DNA of 64,000 nucleotides, from contig JAFDVZ010000003.1 of the NCBI GenBank assembly GCA_018268715.1, positions 472,570 to 536,569 on the forward strand, in the 5' to 3' direction. Below the pieces are notes generated by a model. It was not told where the DNA came from. It saw nothing but the letters and a program-made list of their open reading frames with translations, and ran no database searches. The first letter of the stretch is position 1; each line of letters starts with the position of its first letter. Positions 9,208-17,673 of this stretch are shown here, piece by piece. The DNA comes from Acidobacteriota bacterium. GTDB taxonomy: Bacteria; Acidobacteriota; Terriglobia; Bryobacterales; Bryobacteraceae. Made by a program: the position numbers and the translations under genes.

Positions 9208-10796
9208 CGCGTCACCACCTTGACGAGCGCCTTGCGTTCCTTCGCGCCCGGGGCCAGAAAATTGCTGGCGGTGAGGGAGTCCGCATTGAACAGGGGCGAG
9301 GCCCAGATCTGCTCGACGCCGGAGTCGGCGATGACGTTGCCGGTGATGACGGGCTCCGCCGTGCCCGCGATGTGCAGGCCGGGCCGCAGGGCGCCGGGCG
9401 TCTTGCCGTTGCCGACGATGACGTTGTTCGTGATGGCCGGAGCGGCGGCGCCGCGCACCACCACGCCCGAACCGGGATTGCCGGCGATGGTGGAGGCGCG
9501 AATCAGCGACGGCGCGTCGCCTTCGACCAGAATTCCCGCCTCCAACATGCCGGTGACCTGAACGTCGGTGACCTCCACTTCGGAGTTCATCAGACGCAGG
9601 CCGACGGTGGCGGGGCCGGAGATCTTGAAGCCCACGAGGCGGGAACGGCGGACGTTATCGGCCGAAACTTCGCCGCCTTCGAGCGTGGCCGTGCGGCGGG
9701 GTTCGTTGATGAGCGCGACGCCGGTGGCAAGGCGGACCTTGTCGCGATAGACGCCGGGGCCGGCGACGATGGAGTCGCCCTCCCGGGCCTGGGCCAGGGC
9801 GGCGGCGAGCGTCAGCGGACCGTCGGGAGTCACCTTCCAGACCGCGGGCCCGCGAACGGTTCCAAACTCCAGCTTGAGGCCATCGCCCGATTCGCGAATA
9901 TAGGGCCGGACCGCGGCGAACAACGCGAGACAAAGCAGCGCGCCCAAAACCAACATGAGCGCGGGCCGGGATTTCCGGGCGGGGGCGGCCAGGGGGGCGC
10001 GCGGCGCAAGCTCCGGCGCGGGAGCGGGAGGCGCCACGCGATATTCCGCGCCTTCCACCAGAACAATGGACACGTTGTCCTTGCCGCCCGCCTCATTGGC
10101 CATCCGCACGAGCTCGCGCACGGCCTGCTGCGGGTTTCCGGCGTGGGTTTCCACGCTGCGGCGGATGCGTTCGGCGGGGATCTGATCGCTCAACCCGTCG
10201 GAACATAACAGCATCGCCATGTTCGGGCTGAAGGGGAACCGGATGATCTCGATGAACTCGTCGTCATCGGGGCCGTGCTGCTGGGAACCCAGATCGCGAA
10301 AGACCTCGTTGCGCCGGGGATGGGCCATGGCGGCGGTTTCGGTGAGTTGGCCGGCGTCCTCGAGTTCGCCCACCGGGGAGTGATCGTGCGTCTTCTTGCG
10401 AATGGCGCCCGGGGTGAGCAGGTAGAGGCGCGAATCGCCCACGTGACCGACCGTGACGACGCCATCCTCGACGAGCGCAACGGTGACGACCGAGGCCATG
10501 CCCTGCCAGTCCGCGCGGCCGTTGGCGAGTTTGAGGATTTCGTTGTTGGCGACGGCGATGGCTTCGCGCATGCGATCCTCGGGCGCACCCACCTTGCGGG
10601 ACAGGCGGGTGAGGATCATTTCGACGGCGGTTTCGGCCGCCTTCTCACCGGCCGCGTGACCGCCGAGTCCGTCGGCGACGATGAAGACGCCGCGCACGGG
10701 GTCGACGTGGATGCGATCCTCGTTTTCCTGGCGCTGGCGGCCGGTGTCGGAGAGTCCGGCGGCGAGCAGTGGCGTGGTGGGCTGCATTTCGTTCAA
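9204..10796 (-). CDS. PP2C-family Ser/Thr phosphatase with membrane anchor and beta-helix ectodomain
   Basis: 530 residues. The N-terminal 245 residues are a PPM/PP2C phosphatase with its metal-binding motifs: ENEDR, VADGLGGH, HVGDSR, SDGLSD and GGKDN. A Pro/Ala linker and one membrane span (LMLVLGALLCLALFAAV, about residue 280) follow. The external part (about 310-520) has the repeated short strands of a right-handed parallel beta-helix, as in periplasmic copper-binding or pectate-lyase-like proteins. Mycobacterial PstP also has a membrane anchor but a much smaller exterior. The start taken is TTG 10796, giving a TTGA overlap with the microprotein stop; an ATG at 10787 is the alternative. 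It would reverse phosphorylation by the kinase encoded next. Confidence 0.9.
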   Translation of the reverse strand: MNEMQPTTPLLAAGLSDTGRQRQENEDRIHVDPVRGVFIVADGLGGHAAGEKAAETAVEMILTRLSRKVGAPEDRMREAIAVANNEILKLANGRADWQGMASVVTVALVEDGVVTVGHVGDSRLYLLTPGAIRKKTHDHSPVGELEDAGQLTETAAMAHPRRNEVFRDLGSQQHGPDDDEFIEIIRFPFSPNMAMLLCSDGLSDQIPAERIRRSVETHAGNPQQAVRELVRMANEAGGKDNVSIVLVEGAEYRVAPPAPAPELAPRAPLAAPARKSRPALMLVLGALLCLALFAAVRPYIRESGDGLKLEFGTVRGPAVWKVTPDGPLTLAAALAQAREGDSIVAGPGVYRDKVRLATGVALINEPRRTATLEGGEVSADNVRRSRLVGFKISGPATVGLRLMNSEVEVTDVQVTGMLEAGILVEGDAPSLIRASTIAGNPGSGVVVRGAAAPAITNNVIVGNGKTPGALRPGLHIAGTAEPVITGNVIADSGVEQIWASPLFNADSLTASNFLAPGAKERKALVKVVTR

Positions 10797-10894
10797 TCGC
10801 TCCGTCGCGCCATCATCCAGCCAATGGCGAGGGCGAAAACCACCAGGGCCAACTGAAGCGCGCCGCGCCAGCGGAACAGAGTCTCGGCGCTCAT
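10793..10894 (-). CDS. 33-residue single-span membrane microprotein inside the kinase operon
   Basis: The reverse strand reads ATG at 10894 to TGA at 10793: a short polar N-terminus (MSAETLFRWRGA), a hydrophobic segment (LQLALVVFALAIGWMM) and the positive end ARRSD. The ATG overlaps the upstream FHA stop codon (ATGA) and its own TGA overlaps the TTG start of the phosphatase (TTGA), so translation would pass through it in a coupled series. Without it there would be an otherwise unexplained gap of about 94 bases in a tightly packed operon. I do not recognise a family. A membrane adaptor or stabiliser for the neighbouring kinase or SEDS-PBP is an inference from context. Confidence 0.65.
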   Translation of the reverse strand: MSAETLFRWRGALQLALVVFALAIGWMMARRSD

Positions 10895-11796
10895 TCGGAG
10901 TCCGCGATGGCGAAGTCGAGGAAGAAGACGTCGGCGAGGCCGATTCTGGCCTGATCGGGGAGCGGCGCTTCGACGCCCCGATCGATCTTGTCGCCGGCGG
11001 GGCCGCGTTCGAGGCTGGAGGGAATGCGCTCGCCGTTGACGGTTACGCCGTACTGGCTGACGTCCTTGATGGTGAAGCGGCCGGTGGCCGGGTCCCGGCG
11101 GATGCGGCAGTGTTCACGGGAGACGTCGGCTGGTCCTTCGATTTTCAGATCCACCCAAAAGGCCTTTCCCCCGCGGCCGATCACGGTTTGATCGCGCGTG
11201 ACCGGGAAGGTGCTGGAACCCGCGGGTCCCTGATAACGAAGGTACGCAAAGGCGCGGCGATCGGTTCGCGCGATGGTGACGGTGGGGCTGGAGTCGGGGC
11301 CGGCGACGGGCTCGGGAGGGGGCGGGGCCTGTTCGGCGCCGCGGCGGGTGATGAAGGTGGTCTTGGCGCCGGCGCCAAAGTCCTCCTGCTCGGAAGAGCC
11401 GAGTTCGGAGTAGATTTCGATGTCGCCCTTGCGGAGGCGGTCCTCGTCGTCGCGATGGAAGTCGATGGTCCATTCGGGATTGAGGGCCTTGAACTCCATC
11501 CTTTTCTTTTCCGACGCGGCGGCGCCGCCCAGGCCGAGCCACTTGGTGATGGAGGGCATGGAGCGGGTGCGGTTCAGCGCGGCGAGGCGTTCGTCGAGAG
11601 CCTTTTTCGCTTCGTCGCGGAGGAAGCTCGAAATGGGCCGGATCTGTTCGTAATCCTCGGCGTGCAGGTAGACGTTGAAGACGCAGGGGACCAGTGTTGT
11701 GTAACGGACTTTGAAGGCTCCGGCCTCGACGTTTCGGAGGAGTTCGGAGAGGATGTCGTCACCGGTGATCGGACGGGCGCCAGTGGATTGGGACAT
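10891..11796 (-). CDS. FhaA-like protein: DUF3662-type N-terminal domain plus C-terminal FHA domain
   Basis: 301 residues and the first gene of the operon that runs down to 3138. The N-terminal 100 residues (VPCVFNVYLHAEDYEQI, then FLRDEAKKALDERL) resemble the DUF3662 domain of mycobacterial FhaA. A low-complexity linker with Pro/Glu follows. The C-terminal 90 residues form an FHA domain with VIGRGG, DVSREHCRI and YGVTVNG, which supply the phosphothreonine-binding Arg, Ser and Asn. FhaA in mycobacteria binds phosphorylated cell-wall factors, so a scaffold role near the SEDS-PBP fusion is plausible. A hairpin without a U-tract (11912-11935) lies upstream, between it and the isomerase gene. Confidence 0.85.
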   Translation of the reverse strand: MSQSTGARPITGDDILSELLRNVEAGAFKVRYTTLVPCVFNVYLHAEDYEQIRPISSFLRDEAKKALDERLAALNRTRSMPSITKWLGLGGAAASEKKRMEFKALNPEWTIDFHRDDEDRLRKGDIEIYSELGSSEQEDFGAGAKTTFITRRGAEQAPPPPEPVAGPDSSPTVTIARTDRRAFAYLRYQGPAGSSTFPVTRDQTVIGRGGKAFWVDLKIEGPADVSREHCRIRRDPATGRFTIKDVSQYGVTVNGERIPSSLERGPAGDKIDRGVEAPLPDQARIGLADVFFLDFAIADSE

Positions 11797-11951
11797 TGGG
11801 TTCCGCTGATTCCATGGTACCGCCTGCGCCGCCAGCGGTCCCTTACGGCGGCCGCCGCGGGGACCGCGCCCGATTCCCGATTGGGCGCTCCGGGCCCGGC
11901 GGGCGGAGGTTGGGGCTCATGCGGCGACGAGCCCCCATCCGGATCGCTCGC

Positions 11952-12782
11952 TTACTTCAACCCGCTCAACAGGCCGACGGCCATGCGGATGTCGGCGATG
12001 CGCACGTCCTGCGGTTCGGTTTCGCGCTCGATGTTGAGGCTGCTCGAGTAGCCGATTTCCTTGAGCGTGGCGACGAATTTCGGGATTCCCACCGAGCCCT
12101 GGCCGAGCGGACGCTCCGTACCGAGCGCGCCGGGCTGGTCCTTGGGCGGCCAGTCGCCATCCTTGGCGTGGACGGAGACGACGTGGGGGGCCAGGAGTTT
12201 CAGGGCTTCGATGGGGTCGCCCGTGCCATAGAGGATCATGTTGGCCGGGTCGAAATTGATGCGCAGGTTGGGGCGGGCCACATCCTTGAAGAACTGGAGC
12301 AGGGTGGCGGCGGGCTCCTGTCCGGTTTCGAGGGCGAAGGTCTGGCCGTAACGGGCGGCGTGGTCGCACACCTGGCGGACGGCTTCGCGCACCGACAGGT
12401 AGTCCGGGTTGGCGGTGTCGTGGGGGACGAAACCGATGTGGCAGGCGATGCCGGGGGCGCCGATTTTCGCGGCGAAGTCGCTGATTTCAAGCGTTCGGGC
12501 GACGCGGACGGCGCGGGTGGCGCGGGGGATGAAGCCGACCGTGCGCTCGACGGTGGGGATGTCGGCGTAGTCTTCCCCGTCATAGGCGGCAAAGACGGTG
12601 ATGAGCGCGAATTCGTGCTCGGCGAGGGCCGCTTTCCATTCGGCGGCGAAGGCGTCGGTGAGGGCCACGCCTCCCGCGATGCCGAGTTGGCCGCAGCGGA
12701 CGCCCATGCCTTTCAGCTCGGCCAGACTGTCGCGGCCGGCCCAGAACATGACGCCGGTTTCGAGTGGCGTTACAGTTTGCAT
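11952..12782 (-). CDS. Sugar phosphate isomerase/epimerase-like TIM-barrel protein
   Basis: 276 residues from the ATG at 12782; the open frame extends farther upstream but would lie inside the oxidoreductase gene. It belongs to the xylose isomerase-like TIM-barrel superfamily (AP_endonuc_2 fold): metal-site motifs appear as IACHIGFVPHD, FALETGQE, INFDPANMILYG and VVSVHAKDGDW. Members isomerise or epimerise sugars or inositol derivatives. The start overlaps the Gfo/Idh/MocA oxidoreductase stop by 13 bases, so the two are probably co-translated and act on the same sugar, a common pairing in Bryobacteraceae. The substrate cannot be assigned. Confidence 0.85.
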   Translation of the reverse strand: MQTVTPLETGVMFWAGRDSLAELKGMGVRCGQLGIAGGVALTDAFAAEWKAALAEHEFALITVFAAYDGEDYADIPTVERTVGFIPRATRAVRVARTLEISDFAAKIGAPGIACHIGFVPHDTANPDYLSVREAVRQVCDHAARYGQTFALETGQEPAATLLQFFKDVARPNLRINFDPANMILYGTGDPIEALKLLAPHVVSVHAKDGDWPPKDQPGALGTERPLGQGSVGIPKFVATLKEIGYSSSLNIERETEPQDVRIADIRMAVGLLSGLK

Positions 12783-13786
12783 TCGATCCTCTTTTCGTTG
12801 TTTTCGCGCGCCTGGAGCATGAACCGGGTGAGTTTCACCGAATCCGCGGATTCGCGCGGGGGGCAGACGGCGGGGGCGCGTCCGGCCTGGCAGCATTCGA
12901 CGAAATAGGCCACTTCGGCGGCGTATCCGTCGCGCTCGACGATGGTCAGTTTTTCTTCGGTTCCGTCTTCGCGATAGAGGGCGGGTTCGCGGCCGGCGGA
13001 GCTGTATTCGAACGTTCCGCCGTCGGTGACCACGGTGTATTCCATCGAGAAGGGGTAGGTCTTGGGGTGGTGCCAGCCGCCGCTGACCAGGACGGTTCCG
13101 CCGTTGGCGTAGAAGAACTGGGCATGGATGACGTCGATGCCCCGGGCGGCGTCCTGGTAGCCGGACGCTTCGACCGAGACGGGACGGCCGAACAGGTGGA
13201 GGGCGATGTCGACGTCGTGGATGAGGAGGTCGAAGACGCCGCCTCCGCTGAGTTCGGGCTTCTTGAGCCAGCCTCCCCAGGCGGGGGCGGCGCAACGGCG
13301 GCGGAGCACGGCGGACCGCAGGGGGCCGAACTGGCCGGCGGCGAGGGCTTCGCGCAGGGCGACGTAGGCGGGGAAGAAGCGGAGCACGTGGGCCGTCATC
13401 AGAATGCGGCCGGTGCGTTCGGATTCGGCGGCCATGCGGTCGGCGTCGGGGCCGTCGAGCGCCATGGGCTTTTCCACCAGGACGTGCTTGCCGGCGCGCA
13501 TGGCGGCGATGGCGATGTCGGCGTGGAAGTGGGTGGGAAGGCAGAGGTCGACGGCGTCGAGGTCGGGGTCGGCGATGGCCTGGTCGAGGTCGCGGTATTT
13601 CCGCACGGAGGAGAAATCGTAGACTTCGCCAGGGCCGCCGAGGTTGCCCTGGATGTGGCGGAAGTCGCCGGAAAGGGCCGCTTCATCGACGCTGCACACC
13701 GCGGCGAGTTCGACGCCCGGGAGGGCCTGGATCGCCTTGAGGTGGGTGCTGCCCATGAAGCCGAGTCCTAGGAGACCAAGTTTCAT
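12770..13786 (-). CDS. Gfo/Idh/MocA-family NAD(P)-dependent oxidoreductase
   Basis: 338 residues from ATG 13786 (a TTG two codons earlier is less likely). The N-terminal Rossmann domain starts at once with KLGLLGLGFMGSTH. The EKP signature of the family is present as VLVEKPMALDG, and the C-terminal half has the alpha/beta domain with GGGVFDLLIHDVD, which holds the usual catalytic Asp/His region. It probably oxidises or reduces a sugar or inositol hydroxyl. It is the upstream partner of the TIM-barrel isomerase, with overlapping reading frames. Confidence 0.9.
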   Translation of the reverse strand: MKLGLLGLGFMGSTHLKAIQALPGVELAAVCSVDEAALSGDFRHIQGNLGGPGEVYDFSSVRKYRDLDQAIADPDLDAVDLCLPTHFHADIAIAAMRAGKHVLVEKPMALDGPDADRMAAESERTGRILMTAHVLRFFPAYVALREALAAGQFGPLRSAVLRRRCAAPAWGGWLKKPELSGGGVFDLLIHDVDIALHLFGRPVSVEASGYQDAARGIDVIHAQFFYANGGTVLVSGGWHHPKTYPFSMEYTVVTDGGTFEYSSAGREPALYREDGTEEKLTIVERDGYAAEVAYFVECCQAGRAPAVCPPRESADSVKLTRFMLQARENNEKRIECKL

Positions 13787-13882
13787 AAGCAACTGATTGT
13801 AGCGTGTCGGGAAGGGCGGATGCCTCCGACGGGGCGGGGATGGCGCGCCCAGGACGGCCCTCCCCCGGCTTCCGACGGTGGT

Positions 13883-14389
13883 TTATTTGGGGGGAGCGGG
13901 CATGCCTTCGTCGCCGCTGGGGCCGTAGATGGAGGGGACTTTGGCGCCCATGGGACGGAGGTAGGCGGATAGCTGGCCGCGGTGGTGGGAGGAGTGGAGC
14001 AACAGGAATTGCAGATAGGCGACGGCGGGGAGTTGGAAGAAGCCGCGGAAATCGACGATGCGGGCCAACTGCTCGCCGGATAGCTGTTTGACGGCGGCGA
14101 AGTTGGCGGCGCGCTGCTCGCCATACCAGGCGACGATGTCGGCGGGGGTGGCGACCGAATCGGGACGCGGCGTGTTGAGGAATTCGCCGGTGGCGACGAG
14201 ATGGAGGAACATCTGTTCGCTGGCGGCGATGTGCCAGGCGAGCGAGTCCGCCGATTGGGACTTGGCGTCCGGAGTGTAGGAGGAATGATCGGCGGGGATC
14301 GCCGCGATGACTCGCTTGGTGGTGGCGTGCTCCATTTCAAGAGTGGGAAGCAGGAACTGGAAGGTTCCCGCGGCTTGCTCAGGTGTCAT
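13883..14389 (-). CDS. DinB-family protein
   Basis: 168 residues. The four-helix DinB-like fold is suggested by DSLAWHIAASEQMFLHLV, YGEQRAANFAAVKQL and LQFLLLHSSHHRGQLSAYL; the spaced histidines match the family's three-His metal site. DinB/YfiT proteins are putative metal-dependent enzymes, some being thiol transferases for bacillithiol or mycothiol; the role here is unknown. A GGAGA lies seven bases before the ATG. The gene sits between the oxidoreductase and a glycosyltransferase with small gaps and no clear operon partner. Confidence 0.85.
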   Translation of the reverse strand: MTPEQAAGTFQFLLPTLEMEHATTKRVIAAIPADHSSYTPDAKSQSADSLAWHIAASEQMFLHLVATGEFLNTPRPDSVATPADIVAWYGEQRAANFAAVKQLSGEQLARIVDFRGFFQLPAVAYLQFLLLHSSHHRGQLSAYLRPMGAKVPSIYGPSGDEGMPAPPK

Positions 14390-14437
14390 TGGGATGTCTC
14401 CTCTGGCTTTTCGCCTCGAACCAGTATAGGGAACGGG

Positions 14438-16012
14438 CTAGCGTTTGGCGAGCGCGGCGGGAGGGAGGGTGACGCGGTAGACGGTGGCCGCTTGTTCGAA
14501 GTAGCCGAGGTTTTTGTCGAGACTCAGGAGTTGGAGACGGGCGCCTTCGGCTAGCAGGGCCTGGGGGAGCCAGCTTTCTCCGCCGACTCGCATCAGCAGG
14601 AATTCGGAGTTAGCGGCCAGGAAGCGGTGGTAGTCGGCGGCGTGGAAGTCCTGGGTGGCCTGGGCCAGCAGGAGGGATCGCTGGGTGGTGTCGGAGCCCC
14701 AGTAACGGACGGCGGCCTGAGGGTTCAACAGCGCGTGGATGCGGCGGCGGATTTCCGGCGGGCTGTAGTGGAAATACTCGAGATAGATGGATTCGCCGTC
14801 AAAGACGATGGGGAGGTTTTGGGCGAGCGGGAGTTTCGGGCTGAATTCCAGGTAGGCGGCGGGACGTTTGCCGGCGATCAGCTTGCAGGCTTGCCAACCG
14901 GTCCAGGGGGTGAAGCAGCACCAGACCACCAGGGCCACCGAGATTTCTGTGACGCGACGGGAGTTTCCGGCGATGCGGTGGAGGAACATCGTGGCCAGGA
15001 TGGTGAAGCCGATCACCACGGGTTGCACGTAGCGGGTGTAGAACGGGACGGGGCCGAGCATCGCGCCGCAGAAAACAATGAGGGGCATGGCGGCGAGCGC
15101 GGCGCAGGCGACGATTTCGGGACGGGTGAGGGCTTGGGGCGCCCACGCGGCCTGATCGGAACGGCGCCAGAGGGCGATGACCAGCAACGCCAGGACGATG
15201 ATCATGACGGGGCCTAGGAGGCCCGCGTAGGATTCGTAGAGGAAGTCGGCGGTGGGGGAGTCGGCGGGCGACGCCCAGAAGTTCGTGGTGGCGTGATGGG
15301 CCGCTCCGCCGAGGAGTTGGCGGTAGGCGGCGAGAGGGCTGAGTCCGAGGGCGAGGGCGGCGAAGATGGCGGGGTCGAGCCGTCGGCGTTCCCAGGCGCG
15401 GGCGATTTCGCCGAGGCCGATGGCGAGGGCGACGTACACTGAGTAGTAGTGACTGCTGATGGCGATGGCGACGCCGGTCGCGATCGACGCCAGGGCCCAC
15501 CCGCGCCGGACGCCGTCGGCGGCGAGTTGCCAGGCGAGCAAGGCCAGGGCGGAGGCTCCGAGCATCAGGCCGTAGCCTCGGGAGAGGGTGGAGTGCCAGG
15601 CGGTGAAGGTAAAGAGCGGCAATAGCAGGGCTATGAAGCCGTAGGCGGGGGTCGAGCGGCGGCGCACAAAGGCGTATAGGCAAAGGCACATCAGCCAGAA
15701 GCCGGCGACGGCGGGCAGGCGGGAGACGACTTCGCCTTCGCCGATGGCGTGGCGGAGGATCCAGGCGAGCCAGAACGTCAGGGGCGGGTTCAGCTCCATG
15801 CCGCGAGCGATGAGGGGCCAGATCTGACGGATGTCGGGGAGGTTGGCCAGCGCCGAGGTCATGAGTTCGTCGAAAATGAAGCGGCGGCGGCTGGCCTGGC
15901 AGCATTCGGCGAGGATGTAGATGAGGGTGAAGATCGCCAGGTAGCGGGCGGGCGACCGGGTCAGGCGGTCGGCCAGCGAGGGGGCGGGTGCGGCGACCTT
16001 GGGAGCTCTCAT
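14438..16012 (-). CDS. Polytopic GT39-like (ArnT/PMT-type) glycosyltransferase
   Basis: 524 residues with about ten hydrophobic spans. The first external loop carries FIFDELMTS, which matches the catalytic Asp-Glu motif of lipid-linked sugar transferases of the GT-C fold, and MELNPPLTFWL, where the Asn-Pro-Pro motif is also typical. The C-terminal 120 residues are soluble and end in strand-rich sequence. Such enzymes transfer a sugar from a polyprenyl-phosphate donor to lipid or protein on the outer face of the cytoplasmic membrane. It is divergent from a GT2 glycosyltransferase that could supply a dolichyl-type donor; the partnership is inferred from the neighbourhood. Confidence 0.8.
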   Translation of the reverse strand: MRAPKVAAPAPSLADRLTRSPARYLAIFTLIYILAECCQASRRRFIFDELMTSALANLPDIRQIWPLIARGMELNPPLTFWLAWILRHAIGEGEVVSRLPAVAGFWLMCLCLYAFVRRRSTPAYGFIALLLPLFTFTAWHSTLSRGYGLMLGASALALLAWQLAADGVRRGWALASIATGVAIAISSHYYSVYVALAIGLGEIARAWERRRLDPAIFAALALGLSPLAAYRQLLGGAAHHATTNFWASPADSPTADFLYESYAGLLGPVMIIVLALLVIALWRRSDQAAWAPQALTRPEIVACAALAAMPLIVFCGAMLGPVPFYTRYVQPVVIGFTILATMFLHRIAGNSRRVTEISVALVVWCCFTPWTGWQACKLIAGKRPAAYLEFSPKLPLAQNLPIVFDGESIYLEYFHYSPPEIRRRIHALLNPQAAVRYWGSDTTQRSLLLAQATQDFHAADYHRFLAANSEFLLMRVGGESWLPQALLAEGARLQLLSLDKNLGYFEQAATVYRVTLPPAALAKR

Positions 16013-16115
16013 CTGGTAGAGGGATCGGCGGACGGCGGGGCTAGCTTTACGGCTGCCCGCGCCGATGTTCAGCCGTCCGGCGCGCCACCTCTAAACGCGA
16101 GGCGGCGTTCGCCCG

Positions 16116-16853
16116 ATGATCGTGATTGAAGTCTTTATGTCGCAAACTGTCTACGACGTCCAGGTGCTTCTGCCGGTTCATAACGAAGCGGAGAGCATCG
16201 AGCAAACCATACGCGAGATCTACGCGGAATTGTCCCAATTCGTGCGGGTGCAGTTCATCCTGTGCGAGGACGGCAGCCGGGATAATTCCAAAGAGGTGCT
16301 GCGACGGGTGTCCGAGACGATTCCGGCGAAATTGCTACTGAGCGATGCGCGCAAGGGGTATTCCGGGGCGGTGCGGGACGGAATGCTGGCGATGGATGCC
16401 GGACACCTGCTGTGCCTGGATTCGGACGGCCAGTGCGATCCCAAGGACTTTCGGACATTTTGGGAGAATCGTTCGAACGCCGATGTGTTGATCGGATGGC
16501 GGGTGCGGCGCGCCGATAACTGGATGCGGAAGGGCATGTCGGGTTTCTTCAAGCTGTTCTGGCGGATGCTCTACCGCTGTCCGATTCACGATCCGAGCTG
16601 CCCGTTCATGCTGACCCGGCGGGATGTGATCGCCGATCTCGCGCCGCGGATGGGGGCGATGGAGCAGGGGTTCTGGTGGGAGTTCATGGCGCGGGCGCAT
16701 CGGTTGAAGTACTCGATCCGTGAGTTCCCGGTGCGGCATCGGGACCGGGCGGCGGGCGTCACGCAGGTCTACCGGCTGAAGAAGTTGCCCGGAATCGGGT
16801 ACCGGCACTTCGTGGCGCTATTTCGTATCCTGCAGGAGACGCGGAGAGCCTAG
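16116..16853 (+). CDS. Family 2 glycosyltransferase (dolichyl-phosphate mannosyltransferase-like)
   Basis: 245 residues from ATG 16116; ATG 16137 is an equally possible start. The GT-A fold opens with VQVLLPVHNEAESIEQTI, then FILCEDGSRDNS, the DxD-like LCLDSDGQCDP and a C-terminal RHRDRAAGVTQVY. The sequence resembles DPM1-type enzymes that load a sugar on polyprenyl phosphate; no membrane spans are present. It lies head-to-head with the GT39-like gene, which uses such donors. Its stop codon shares the palindrome CTAG (16850-16853) with the convergent IscU-like gene. Confidence 0.88.
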   Translation: MIVIEVFMSQTVYDVQVLLPVHNEAESIEQTIREIYAELSQFVRVQFILCEDGSRDNSKEVLRRVSETIPAKLLLSDARKGYSGAVRDGMLAMDAGHLLCLDSDGQCDPKDFRTFWENRSNADVLIGWRVRRADNWMRKGMSGFFKLFWRMLYRCPIHDPSCPFMLTRRDVIADLAPRMGAMEQGFWWEFMARAHRLKYSIREFPVRHRDRAAGVTQVYRLKKLPGIGYRHFVALFRILQETRRA

Positions 16854-17206
16854 GCCGCCTTTTTCAACAGCGCCTTGACCGCGTCGGCGCAGAGGATAGC
16901 GGCGTGACGAGACTCGGCGGGGAGTCCGCCCAAGGCTTGGGCGATGGTTTCGGCGTCGAGAGCGGCGATGGCGGCGAGATCGCGCCCTTGCAATAGCTCA
17001 GTCAGCACCGATCCGGCGGCGATGGACGCCGTGCAGCCGCGAGTTTTGTAACACACACGATCCATACGACGGCCGACGATGACCGCGCTGAGCGCCAGGA
17101 TGTCTCCGCAGGCGGGATTCGAGACGGTGACCGAGACAGCGGGCGGGGGCAACTCACCCACGTTACGGGGATTTTGGAAATGATCTAGCAGAGTGGGACT
17201 AAACAT
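16850..17206 (-). CDS. IscU/NifU-type iron-sulfur cluster scaffold
   Basis: 118 residues from ATG 17206; a longer open frame upstream has no support. The protein starts with SPTLLDHFQNPRNVG, the IscU/NifU signature, and keeps the three cluster cysteines Cys33 (PACGD), Cys58 (RGCTAS) and Cys106 (ILCADAV). The Asp of the CGD motif is present; the His that often precedes the third Cys is replaced by Leu105. It would receive sulfide and iron and hand over a [2Fe-2S] or [4Fe-4S] cluster. No iscS, sufS or other partner is adjacent. It ends on the shared CTAG with the GT2 gene. Confidence 0.9.
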   Translation of the reverse strand: MFSPTLLDHFQNPRNVGELPPPAVSVTVSNPACGDILALSAVIVGRRMDRVCYKTRGCTASIAAGSVLTELLQGRDLAAIAALDAETIAQALGGLPAESRHAAILCADAVKALLKKAA

Positions 17207-17233
17207 AGTCGAACGGTTGGGCGCTATGCAGTT

Positions 17234-17656
17234 ATGATTGTAGAACGCCCTATGACGACCAAACCCATGCTGATGGTGGTAGCCGCTGTCATCGAGCGGG
17301 AGGGGCAAATTCTCATTGGCCAGCGCCGGGCTCAGGACCGGCACGCGCTCAAGTGGGAATTTCCGGGCGGCAAAGTGGAGGCGTTCGAATCGCCTCGCGA
17401 CGCGCTGAGACGGGAGTTGCAGGAGGAATTGGGGGTTACCGCCGAAATCGGGCCGGAAATTATCCGTTACGAGTTCCAGTACCCGCGACGGCCTCCGATA
17501 CTGCTGATCTTTCACCAAGTCGAAACCTTCCACGGCGAGATGATGAATGGCGCGTTCGAGCAGATCCGGTGGGAGTCACGGGATCGGTTGCCGCACTACG
17601 ACTTCCTCGACGGGGATCGGGACTTTGTCCGCCGGTTAGCGCGACGCGAGTTGTAG
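17234..17656 (+). CDS. mutT: Nudix hydrolase, MutT-like (8-oxo-dGTP diphosphatase)
   Basis: 140 residues. The complete Nudix box occupies residues 46-68: Gly46, then Glu52, then REL-Q-EELG with the metal-binding glutamates, fitting Gx5Ex7REUxEExGU. The sequence before it (QRRAQDRHALKWEFPGGKVE) is that of MutT-type enzymes that remove oxidised dGTP, and WEFPGGK is typical of the subgroup. ATG 17234 is used; ATG 17252 is an alternative. It is divergent from the iscU-like gene with a 27-base spacer, so both promoters must be compact or overlap the genes. Confidence 0.88.
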   Translation: MIVERPMTTKPMLMVVAAVIEREGQILIGQRRAQDRHALKWEFPGGKVEAFESPRDALRRELQEELGVTAEIGPEIIRYEFQYPRRPPILLIFHQVETFHGEMMNGAFEQIRWESRDRLPHYDFLDGDRDFVRRLARREL

Positions 17657-17673
17657 GCGCTGTCTCCGGGCTG

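Noticed and set aside
7687-9561. 624-codon plus-strand frame opposite the kinase
   Set aside because: Gly/Ala/Asp-rich antisense frame with no motif; the kinase on the other strand has all catalytic residues.
11912-11935. Hairpin upstream of the FhaA-like gene as terminator of the isomerase
   Set aside because: The 7-bp stem is perfect but is followed by a C/A-rich sequence on the relevant strand; kept only as a note.
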